Source of the DNA: Erysipelotrichaceae bacterium
GTDB lineage: Bacteria; Bacillota_I; Bacilli_A; Erysipelotrichales; Erysipelotrichaceae
Reading direction: 5' to 3'
Length of the DNA: 20,835 nucleotides
NCBI GenBank assembly: GCA_017620435.1
Contig: JAFZQL010000056.1
Coordinates: 1-20,835, forward strand
The notes below the pieces were generated by a model. It was not told where the DNA came from and made no database searches. It worked only from the letters and a program-made list of their open reading frames with translations. Every line of letters starts with the position of its first letter. The stretch's first letter is position 1. Below, piece after piece: positions 14,460 to 20,702 of the stretch. Both the position numbers and the translations under genes were made by a program.

Positions 14460-15373
14460 ATAAAAGACTGATAAGCCTTAGTTTCAGTGAGATAGAGAAG
14501 CTTAGCTCCGGAGAGCTGCTGCAGGCGATCGCTCTTTGTGAAGGAAGAGTGCTGGCAGGAGAATGCGTATGTTCCGTTACGCCTTTGCTGAACGACATCA
14601 CCAATGCCGAAGTGGTTGCAGCCATGTCTGCGGATATCCTGATCCTGAATGTCTTTGACGTGGATGAGCCGTATGTGGCGGGTCTTCCGCAATGCGAAAA
14701 GAAAGATGTCATCAGAACGCTGAAGAAACTGACAGGCAGACCGGTCGGCATCAATCTGGAACCGGCAGAAATAAAAGAAGGACCGGAAAAGCTCTGGTCG
14801 CTGTCCAAAGGAAGGATAGCCAGTGCAGAAAATGCCCGCAAGGCAAAAGAAATGGGCATCGACATCATCGTCCTCACCGGAAATCCGGGCAACAGCGTCA
14901 GCAATCAGTCCATCGTCTCTGCCATCAAAGAAATCAGAAAAGAACTGGGTGAAGACATCATCCTGATCGCCGGGAAGATGCACGCTTCGGGAATGATCAG
15001 CGAAGCCGGAGAAAAGATCATCGATAAAGAAACCATCAAAGAATTCGCTCAAGCCGGAGCGGATGTCGTCATGATCCCGGCACCCGGTACGATCCCGGGC
15101 ATTACAACGGAATACGCACACAAGCTTATCTCATTTATTCATTCCATGAACAGACTTGCCATGACGGCGATCGGAACGTCTCAGGAGGGATCGGATATCG
15201 ATACCATCAGACAGATCGCTCTCAACTGCAAGATGGCAGGAGCGGATATTCATCACATTGGGGATTCCGGCTATGTCGGCATGGCTCTGCCGGAAAACAT
15301 CATGGCCTATTCCATCGCCATCAGAGGAGTCAGACATACCTATCACAGGATGGGACAGTCGATCAACAGATAA
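14456..15373 (+). CDS. TIM-barrel protein of unknown function (DUF7916-like)
   Basis: A 305-residue protein with the alternating strand/helix pattern of a TIM barrel. Conserved-looking stretches are LLNDITNAEV (44-53), GRPVGINLEP (94-103), GADVVMIPAPGTIPGIT (201-217), SQEGSDIDTIRQIA (242-255) and AGADIHHIGDSG (261-272). The glycine-rich loops at 201-217 and 261-272 look like phosphate-binding sites, so a phosphorylated sugar or similar ligand is plausible. I recall relatives near PTS genes under the misleading name haloacid dehalogenase-like hydrolase and now a DUF; that identification is from memory. The open frame extends upstream past 13910, but those codons lie over tsaC in antisense, and ATG 14456 follows the promoter and ribosome site. 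A HAD gene starts directly after its stop. Confidence 0.75.
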   Translation: MNKRLISLSFSEIEKLSSGELLQAIALCEGRVLAGECVCSVTPLLNDITNAEVVAAMSADILILNVFDVDEPYVAGLPQCEKKDVIRTLKKLTGRPVGINLEPAEIKEGPEKLWSLSKGRIASAENARKAKEMGIDIIVLTGNPGNSVSNQSIVSAIKEIRKELGEDIILIAGKMHASGMISEAGEKIIDKETIKEFAQAGADVVMIPAPGTIPGITTEYAHKLISFIHSMNRLAMTAIGTSQEGSDIDTIRQIALNCKMAGADIHHIGDSGYVGMALPENIMAYSIAIRGVRHTYHRMGQSINR

Positions 15374-15991
15374 ATGCTGAAAAACGTGATTTTCGACATG
15401 GGGAATGTCCTGATCGAATTTCTGCCGGAACGTCTGGTCAAGAGATGTCGTCTTGCTCCTGAGGACGAACAGATCCTGCTGAAAGAGGTATTCTATTCCG
15501 GAAACTGGAAGAAACACGATCTGGGACTGGTCGATGAAAAAGAACTGTATGAACTCTCGGTCAGTAAACTGCCTGAACACCTGCATAACGCCGCGGAAGA
15601 GATGATTTTCCGCTGGCAAGATCCTCTTGTCCCTGTCGAAGGCATGGCAGATCTGATCAGGGAGCTGAAAGAGAAAGGGCTGAATCTCTACCTGCTTTCC
15701 AATGCCGGCAGGGACCAGAAAGGATACTGGAACAGGATACCGGGAAGCGCGTACTTTGACGGTACTGTCGTTTCGGCGTATGAAGGCTGCGCCAAGCCGG
15801 ACAGAAAGATCTATGAGATCTTGCTGGACCGCTACGGCCTGATTCCGGAAGAATGTCTGTTTATTGATGATATGGAAGAAAACCTCACGGCAGCCGCAGA
15901 TCTGGGAATGGCGGTCTATCGGTTTGACGGTGATATAGAAAGACTTAAGAATGATATTTTAAAGAAATCAGAAGGAGAAAAGACATGCTGA
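15374..15991 (+). CDS. HAD-superfamily (subfamily IA, YihX-like) phosphatase
   Basis: A 205-residue cytoplasmic HAD hydrolase. Motif I is FDMGNV with nucleophile Asp8, motif II LLSNAG (Ser109-Asn110), motif III Lys141 in KPDRKIY and motif IV FIDD (Asp165, Asp166). The canonical second Asp of motif I (DxD) is absent; DxGNV is the pattern of the YihX and Acad10-type branch, so this is a subfamily trait and not damage. Related enzymes dephosphorylate sugar phosphates such as glucose 1-phosphate. The ATG directly abuts the TAA of the TIM-barrel gene, so the two are probably translationally coupled and may act on the same phosphorylated metabolite. The true substrate is not deducible. Confidence 0.9.
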   Translation: MLKNVIFDMGNVLIEFLPERLVKRCRLAPEDEQILLKEVFYSGNWKKHDLGLVDEKELYELSVSKLPEHLHNAAEEMIFRWQDPLVPVEGMADLIRELKEKGLNLYLLSNAGRDQKGYWNRIPGSAYFDGTVVSAYEGCAKPDRKIYEILLDRYGLIPEECLFIDDMEENLTAAADLGMAVYRFDGDIERLKNDILKKSEGEKTC

Positions 15992-16833
15992 TAAGCGAAG
16001 TGATCATGCAGATCAAGCACTACTGCAAGGGTTCCTGGATGGGAATGCAGATCGATGAGGAAAGGACAAGAGACAAGATCCTCTACGGCGATCCGGATCG
16101 GGAATGTACCGGCATCGTTACGACCATCTATGCATCCGTAGACGTCATCAGAAAAGCTCATGAACTGGGTGCGAATCTGATTATTGCCCATGAGGCACTC
16201 TTATGGAATCGCGGCGACCATCGGGAATGGCTGGAAGAATCACAGAACAGGACCTATCTGGCCAAGAAGAAACTGATGGATGACTACGGCATCGTCGTCT
16301 GGCGTTTCCATGATTATATCCATTCCGGCATTCCTTACAAAGACGGATACATCGACGGGATCTTCTACGGTCTGGCGAAAGAGACAGGCTGGGACGACGC
16401 GCAGATCCATGGAGAGATGGCCAATGCCCTGTATCTGGAATGTGAACCGACAACGCCAGGAGAAGTCGGAAAGCTGATCATGGAGAAATGGCATCTGAAC
16501 GGTCTGAAATGTATCGGAAACATGGATGCGAAAGTAACGAAGATCATGGTCTGCGGTCATGTGATGGAAGGCGGAGATTCCAATTCTCTGATCAGGAAGA
16601 TCGACAAAGAAGACATCAATCTCCTGCTGCCTATGGAACTGATCGACTTCACCCTGACGGAATACATTAAAGACAGCGGACAGCTTGGCATGGATAGAGC
16701 CATTCTGGCAGCCGGACACTTCAACGTAGAAGAACCGGGCATGAAATACATGCTGAAATGGATCGATGATGCCTTAAGTGAGCACATCGATACACATTAC
16801 GTCCAGGCCGGAGACATGTATACTTATATGTAA
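15985..16833 (+). CDS. NIF3-family (dinuclear metal centre) protein
   Basis: A 282-residue protein assigned to the NIF3/YbgI family, ring-like hexamers with a two-metal centre. Seen here are NLIIAHEALLW (64-74, His69 as likely ligand), VWRFHDYIH (105-113) and the C-terminal GHFNVEEPGM (244-253, His245 and Glu249). The usual HHP tripeptide is replaced by AHE, making this a divergent branch. The family's biochemical role is still unsettled; some members are annotated as GTP cyclohydrolase 1 type 2. It overlaps the HAD gene by seven bases and has AAGGAG seven bases before its ATG. It is the last gene of its operon. Confidence 0.8.
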   Translation: MLISEVIMQIKHYCKGSWMGMQIDEERTRDKILYGDPDRECTGIVTTIYASVDVIRKAHELGANLIIAHEALLWNRGDHREWLEESQNRTYLAKKKLMDDYGIVVWRFHDYIHSGIPYKDGYIDGIFYGLAKETGWDDAQIHGEMANALYLECEPTTPGEVGKLIMEKWHLNGLKCIGNMDAKVTKIMVCGHVMEGGDSNSLIRKIDKEDINLLLPMELIDFTLTEYIKDSGQLGMDRAILAAGHFNVEEPGMKYMLKWIDDALSEHIDTHYVQAGDMYTYM

Positions 16834-16860
16834 AAATCTGCAGAATGCAGATTTTGTTTA
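16833..16860 (+). terminator. Rho-independent terminator after the NIF3-family gene
   Basis: A perfect ten-base stem AAAATCTGCA/TGCAGATTTT with a three-base loop GAA begins at the stop codon. It ends in TTTTGTTTATT and is also A-rich on the other side, so it could work in both directions. Confidence 0.85.
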
Positions 16861-16914
16861 TTATTCTTTTTAAATATATGGAATCACACAAGTTCAACTC
16901 ATTATTACATATTT

Positions 16915-16943
16915 TTGACAGTCATATGAACCTATGATATAAT
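16915..16943 (+). promoter_or_regulatory. Consensus sigma-70 promoter of the membrane protein/SPFH operon
   Basis: TTGACA (16915-16920), an exact 17-base spacer and TATAAT (16938-16943), with an extended TG-A before the -10. This matches consensus at every counted position. The predicted start is near 16950, giving a leader of about 75 bases. Confidence 0.92.
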
Positions 16944-16966
16944 CATATTACCATATAGGATATGAT
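16922..16966. promoter_or_regulatory. Palindromic operator candidate over the -10 box
   Basis: TATGAT-ATA-ATCATA (16933-16947) is a perfect inverted repeat covering the -10 element. The half-site TCATAT/ATATGA recurs at 16922-16927, 16924-16929, 16943-16948 and 16960-16965. Symmetric sites over such a strong promoter suggest repression, although AT-rich sequence yields some palindromes by chance. Confidence 0.45.
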
Positions 16967-16975
16967 GGTTAAGAT

Positions 16976-17006
16976 GATATAATTGAGACAATGTTTCGAT
17001 TATATC
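16976..17006 (+). promoter_or_regulatory. Leader hairpin upstream of the membrane protein gene
   Basis: GATATAAT...ATTATATC form the outer eight base pairs of a 14-pair stem (two G-U pairs) closed by an AAT triloop. It ends four bases before the GGAAAGGAG ribosome site and has no T-run, so it is not a terminator. A role in mRNA stability or translation control is possible. Confidence 0.6.
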
Positions 17007-17025
17007 CGGAAAGGAGATGTCACGA

Positions 17026-17514
17026 ATGAAAGTCAGAACAGACCAATTTGTACAGGATGACTGGCTGAAGAAGGAACTGGAACGTGAGAAGAAAGTCTCT
17101 TTCTGGGATCTGGACGAAGGGAAAAAGCTTAGAGAAGAACACGCGGATAACTGCGATGTTCAGGAACTGGCGGATTCTCATCATCAGAAACATCTCAGAT
17201 ATCAGTCTGAAGATTCGCTGAAACAGGTCTCCAGAGGACTGGGAAACAGAAACCGGATCACAGGTAAAGACGTAGTCTGTTTTATCCTGGCGTTCCTCAT
17301 GATTTTTGTTCTGACCGGTCTGAACACCTATCTGTTCCGCACCGCCTTTGTTCTGCCGATGCTTATCCTGTTCCTGGGGATCAACCCCGGAATCTTCATC
17401 TGGCTGCTGCTGTTTAGAAGATTCCCGGCAGCCTGGTACAGCATCCTGCTGATCATCATCGCTGTCGCGGTGGAAGTCTATCGGATCTTCGGGTATTTAA
17501 TTCGTATTTATTAG
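17026..17514 (+). CDS. Unrecognised three-helix membrane protein encoded with SPFH protein
   Basis: A 162-residue protein I do not recognise. Residues 1-80 are hydrophilic, highly charged and probably helical (WLKKELEREKK, FWDLDEGKKLREEHAD), followed by three predicted membrane helices (about 82-104, 107-130 and 137-158) with a GINPGIF turn at 118-124. The cytoplasmic N-terminal part could bind another protein. An ATG at 17017 is in frame, but it abuts the AAGGAG ribosome site with no spacing, so 17026, nine bases away, is the better start. It is the first gene behind a consensus promoter and ends 11 bases before the SPFH gene, in the place where many bacteria carry an NfeD-type partner. It shows no NfeD OB-fold. 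Confidence 0.82.
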   Translation: MKVRTDQFVQDDWLKKELEREKKVSFWDLDEGKKLREEHADNCDVQELADSHHQKHLRYQSEDSLKQVSRGLGNRNRITGKDVVCFILAFLMIFVLTGLNTYLFRTAFVLPMLILFLGINPGIFIWLLLFRRFPAAWYSILLIIIAVAVEVYRIFGYLIRIY

Positions 17515-17525
17515 GAGGAAAGAAA

Positions 17526-18416
17526 ATGAAATATGCACTTCTTGTTCTGTTGTTTGTATTAGTTCTGATCGTTCTTACCACGATCCTGTCCTGTCTGTGC
17601 ATCGTTCCGCAGGGCAATGCCTGGGTCGTTGAAAGACTCGGCAAGTATTCCGGCACCTGGCAGGCCGGTCTGCATCTGAAGACCCCTCTGCTGGAAAGAG
17701 TCGTCCGTAAGATCTCCATGAAGGAACAGGTTGCGGACTTCGAACCGCAGTCCGTTATCACCAAGGATAACGTTACGATGAACGTCGACTCTGTCGTCTA
17801 CTTCCAGGTCATCGATCCAAAAGCTCTGACCTATGGCGTAGAACGTCCGATCGCAGCGATCGAAAACCTCTGTGCTACGACACTAAGAAACATCATCGGT
17901 TCCATGACACTGGATGAAACGCTGACTTCCAGAGAAAAGATCAACGAAGAAACGATCAAAGTCCTGGATGAAGCCACCAACAAGTGGGGCATTGACATTA
18001 CCCGTGTCGAAGTCCAGAACATCACGCCGCCAAAATCCATTCAGGAAGCCATGGAGAAGCAGATGAAGGCAGAACGTGAAAAGAGAGCTGTTATTCTGAC
18101 GGCAGAAGGCGAGAAGCAGTCTGCCATTACCAGAGCGGAAGGCGAGAAGGAATCCGCTATCTTAAGAGCCGATGCGGTCAGAGAAGAAAGAATCAGGACT
18201 GCACAGGGTGAAGCGGAAGCCATCAGAGCGGTTGCGGAAGCCCAGGCTCAGGCCATCAGAATGGTCAATGAGGTAAAACCTTCCCAGGAATATCTGTCGA
18301 TCAGATCCATGGAAGCGGCAGAAAAGATGGCCGACGGTCAGGCTACCAAGATCATCGTTCCATCCAATCTGCAGGATGTAGCTTCTCTGGCTACGCTGGT
18401 TAAAGATATCAAATAA
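17526..18416 (+). CDS. SPFH/stomatin-family membrane-anchored scaffold protein (QmcA-like)
   Basis: A 296-residue SPFH (band 7) protein. An N-terminal hairpin or anchor helix (about 4-25) is followed by the SPFH core: IVPQGNAWVVERLGKY (26-41), GLHLKTPL, DFEPQSVITKDNVTMNVDSVVYF (71-93) and RNIIGSMTLDETLTSRE (121-137). A long Ala/Glu-rich coiled coil (about 170-250) with repeated AEGEK units comes next, and a conserved tail KIIVPSNL closes it. Such proteins form large ring or cage oligomers that organise membrane domains and shield membrane proteases such as FtsH. It is co-transcribed with an unknown three-helix protein rather than with nfeD. GGAGG precedes the ATG at good spacing. Confidence 0.95.
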   Translation: MKYALLVLLFVLVLIVLTTILSCLCIVPQGNAWVVERLGKYSGTWQAGLHLKTPLLERVVRKISMKEQVADFEPQSVITKDNVTMNVDSVVYFQVIDPKALTYGVERPIAAIENLCATTLRNIIGSMTLDETLTSREKINEETIKVLDEATNKWGIDITRVEVQNITPPKSIQEAMEKQMKAEREKRAVILTAEGEKQSAITRAEGEKESAILRADAVREERIRTAQGEAEAIRAVAEAQAQAIRMVNEVKPSQEYLSIRSMEAAEKMADGQATKIIVPSNLQDVASLATLVKDIK

Positions 18417-18422
18417 TGAACG

Positions 18423-18450
18423 AAAGGCAGCTTCGGCTGCCTTTTCTATC
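18423..18450 (+). terminator. Rho-independent terminator after the SPFH gene
   Basis: AAAGGCAGC-TTCG-GCTGCCTTT, a nine-base stem with an especially stable C(TTCG)G tetraloop, followed by TTCTATCTG. It begins six bases after the stop codon. Confidence 0.9.
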
Positions 18451-18521
18451 TGTTCAGGGATACGTCATGTATTCTTTTTTATGACTTACTGAATTCTTTC
18501 GGTTTTACTGTAGAAGTAATC

Positions 18522-18527
18522 TATAAT
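18522..18527 (+). promoter_or_regulatory. -10 box for the nuclease gene
   Basis: TATAAT ends seven bases before the ATG at 18535. The transcript would therefore start at or beside the start codon. The -35 region is weak (TTCGGT at 18 bases). Confidence 0.55.
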
Positions 18528-18534
18528 TATCTTA

Positions 18535-19023
18535 ATGAAGCATAAGATCAAATACAAAAGAGCGAAGATCATGTTTCTGATCTATGTTCTTGTATTCGGA
18601 GGCATTGCCTTGTACAGGAACTTCAGATATCAGGACTACGCTGATATCGCTCCCAAGGAGAATACAGTAAAGTATCAGGTGAAATACCTGTACGGATATG
18701 ACGGAGATACGGCTTATTTCCGTTTTGAGGACGGCAGTGAAAAGGCTTGCCGTTTTCTGGGTGTAGATGCCCCGGAGATCGATGAAGAAGGCTATGAAGC
18801 ATCCAAGAAATATACAGACAGGATCTTAAGAAACGCGTCTGTCATTATCCTGGAAATGGATCCGCAGGTGGATGAATACGACAGGTATGACAGGCTTCTG
18901 GCCTGGGTATGGGCAGATGGAGAACTGGTACAGATCATGCTGCTGAGAGAAGGAACGGTAAAGATCCGTTATCTGGAAGATTATTATCTGTATGCAGGTT
19001 ATCTGTATCAGGCGGCAAAATAA
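18535..19023 (+). CDS. Membrane-anchored staphylococcal-nuclease (SNase) domain protein
   Basis: A 162-residue protein with a basic N-terminus, one membrane helix (about 13-28) and no signal-peptidase site, so the nuclease domain should stay tethered outside the cell. The SNase fold (about 45-160) keeps YDGDT (55-59, calcium ligands), RFLGVDAPE with Arg73, Asp78 and Glu81, and YDRLLAW with Arg120. These match Arg35, Asp40, Glu43 and Arg87 of staphylococcal nuclease, so activity on DNA and RNA is expected. The chain stops right after the last helix begins (YLYQAAK), a few residues shorter than usual. No Shine-Dalgarno sequence precedes the ATG, and a TATAAT lies seven bases upstream. An internal ATG at 18571 would remove the anchor's basic flank and has only a weak site. 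Confidence 0.9.
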   Translation: MKHKIKYKRAKIMFLIYVLVFGGIALYRNFRYQDYADIAPKENTVKYQVKYLYGYDGDTAYFRFEDGSEKACRFLGVDAPEIDEEGYEASKKYTDRILRNASVIILEMDPQVDEYDRYDRLLAWVWADGELVQIMLLREGTVKIRYLEDYYLYAGYLYQAAK

Positions 19024-19074
19024 TTGTGACTTTCTTGAAAAAAAGGTTAGTAGATAGTTGAAAGGAGAAGAAAA

Positions 19075-19644
19075 ATGGAAGATCTTCAGATCGTTGAACT
19101 GTACTGGAACAGGGATGAAAACGCGATCGCGCAGAGTCAGCAGAAGTACGGAAACTACTGCTACTCGATTGCCTACAACATCCTGCACAACAGCGAAGAC
19201 GCGCAAGAATCGCTCAACGATACCTGGCTGGCTGCCTGGGATGCGATCCCGCCTCATCGTCCGCAGATCCTTTCCACTTTTCTGGGAAAGATCACCAGAA
19301 GACTATCCCTGAACAAATGGCGTAATCTGACGGCAGAAAAACGGGGAGGAGGCAGTGTTCCGTTGTCCCTGGATGAACTGGAAGAATGCGTTCCGGATCG
19401 TTTCAGCATCGATGAACAGCTGGAAACGCAGTACCTTACCGAAGCGATCGACCGCTTTCTTTCAAGAATGAAAGAAGAAGAAAGAAAAGTCTTCGTCTGC
19501 CGTTACTGGTACTTCGATTCCATCACGGATATCGCGGAACGTTTCGGCTACAGCGAAAGCAAAGTCAAGATGACATTAAAACGCACAAGAGACAGATTGA
19601 AAGACTATCTGATCAAGGAGGGAATGATCAATGAAAACAGATAA
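19075..19644 (+). CDS. ECF-type RNA polymerase sigma factor
   Basis: A 189-residue sigma-70-family protein with only regions 2 and 4. Region 2 (about 15-85) includes YSIAYNILHNSEDAQESLNDTWLAAW (30-55) and the FLGKITRRLSLNKWR segment (69-83). An acidic linker (98-115) leads to region 4 (about 122-182), whose helix-turn-helix is DIAERFGYSESKVKMTLKRTRDRL (152-175). The gene overlaps the following DUF4349 membrane-protein gene by 14 bases, the usual sigma/anti-sigma arrangement, so it is probably held inactive at the membrane until a signal arrives. AAAGGAG before the ATG supports the start. I could not identify a clear autoregulatory ECF promoter in the 51-base gap upstream, so it may be read from the nuclease gene. 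Confidence 0.93.
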   Translation: MEDLQIVELYWNRDENAIAQSQQKYGNYCYSIAYNILHNSEDAQESLNDTWLAAWDAIPPHRPQILSTFLGKITRRLSLNKWRNLTAEKRGGGSVPLSLDELEECVPDRFSIDEQLETQYLTEAIDRFLSRMKEEERKVFVCRYWYFDSITDIAERFGYSESKVKMTLKRTRDRLKDYLIKEGMINENR

Positions 19645-20671
19645 ACTGACTGATGCGATCGGGATGATCGATGATACATATATCAAGGAAGCGCATGAGG
19701 AAGGAAGGAAAGAGAAGAGAAGATTCAGGCTTCCTGAATTCCGTCTGTCATGGGAACTGATGGGTAAGCTGGCTACAGCCGGTATCTGTCTGTTCCTGGC
19801 GATCGGCATCCTGCCGGAACTGTTCCACTCTTACGGAAAGGGCGCTTCTGATGGAGCTTACAACAGCTACGGATCCAGCTATGCCGTTTATGATGAAGAA
19901 ACATATGCCGCAGAACAGATGCTGGACGAAGGATCGGTAAATGAATATAAGACCGATTCATCCGGACAAAGCGCCGATCTTCATAGAGATGAAAACAAAA
20001 AGATGATCCTTACTGCACATATGCAGATGGAGACAAAAGATCTGGATGAAACAGTTTCCTATCTGCTGGAAAAAGTCGGCACTTACTCAGGCTATGTACA
20101 GAAGTCTTCTTCCTATACCAGGAACAGTACGACCAGGATCTATGAAGCGACATTGCGTATCCCTGCAAACAGCTACAGCGAATTCATCAGTGAACTGAAA
20201 ACAGCCGGCAATACGCTTTCCTACAGCGATGAGATCGAAGATGTTACGGATTCTTATACGGACATTGAAGCGAGGATCAGCTCTCTGAAGGCACAGGAAG
20301 CAAAAGTCCTGGAATTCTATGACAAGGCGGAAACGATTGAAGACCTGATGAATATTGAATCGAGACTCTCCGATCTGCGTTATCAGATCGAATACTATGA
20401 AGCCCAGATCAAGAACTACGACCTGCTGATTGCATATTCAACATTGTATATTACCGTCACGGAAACAACAGTCTACACGCCGGAAAATCCGGGATTCTTC
20501 TCCAGGCTTGCCGGATCATTTACGGATGGCTGGCATGATTTCATGGGCGGTATCGGCGACTTTCTGGTCGATGTCGTCTACAACATCTGGACGATACTGC
20601 TGCTTGCGGGACTTGGCTATCTCGCTTACAGGATCTACAGAAAGATCAGAAACAGAAAGAACCAGAAATAA
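19631..20671 (+). CDS. DUF4349 transmembrane protein, probable anti-sigma sensor
   Basis: A 346-residue protein. The cytoplasmic N-terminus (1-44) carries DAIGMIDDTYIKEAH, a motif I associate with the N-termini of Bacillota anti-sigma proteins. Then follow membrane helix one (about 46-63), a low-complexity Ser/Tyr/Gly linker (67-120), the DUF4349 domain (about 122-280) with a long helical hairpin (DIEARISSLKAQEAKVLEFYDKAE, then a second helix to about 265) and membrane helix two (about 314-335) with a basic tail. DUF4349 is thought to act outside the membrane; its ligand is unknown. The overlap with the ECF sigma gene and the topology suggest that it holds the sigma factor and senses an envelope cue. 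AAGGAGG in the sigma gene's end supports the start. An independent lipid- or wall-related role is possible. Confidence 0.85.
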   Translation: MKTDKLTDAIGMIDDTYIKEAHEEGRKEKRRFRLPEFRLSWELMGKLATAGICLFLAIGILPELFHSYGKGASDGAYNSYGSSYAVYDEETYAAEQMLDEGSVNEYKTDSSGQSADLHRDENKKMILTAHMQMETKDLDETVSYLLEKVGTYSGYVQKSSSYTRNSTTRIYEATLRIPANSYSEFISELKTAGNTLSYSDEIEDVTDSYTDIEARISSLKAQEAKVLEFYDKAETIEDLMNIESRLSDLRYQIEYYEAQIKNYDLLIAYSTLYITVTETTVYTPENPGFFSRLAGSFTDGWHDFMGGIGDFLVDVVYNIWTILLLAGLGYLAYRIYRKIRNRKNQK

Positions 20672-20675
20672 AAAG

Positions 20676-20702
20676 AAAAGGACAGCCTGAGCTGTCCTTT
20701 TT
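20676..20702. terminator. Bidirectional terminator between convergent genes
   Basis: An 11-base perfect stem AAAAGGACAGC/GCTGTCCTTTT with a CTGA loop and T-runs on both strands. It serves the DUF4349 gene on the plus strand and, by its last base, touches the stop codon of the convergent gene. Confidence 0.88.

Noticed and set aside
17017..17025. Earlier ATG for the three-helix protein
   Set aside because: It directly touches the AAGGAG ribosome site with no spacer, whereas the ATG at 17026 has nine bases.
18445..18521. GTCAT...ATGAC inverted repeat and T-run between the SPFH and nuclease genes
   Set aside because: Five-base arms with a 12-base loop are too weak for a second terminator or an operator call.
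19024..19074. Autoregulatory ECF promoter before the sigma gene
   Set aside because: TTGTGA-17-TTAGTA and TTGAAA are present, but neither gives a recognisable ECF -35/-10 pair, so I did not annotate a promoter.
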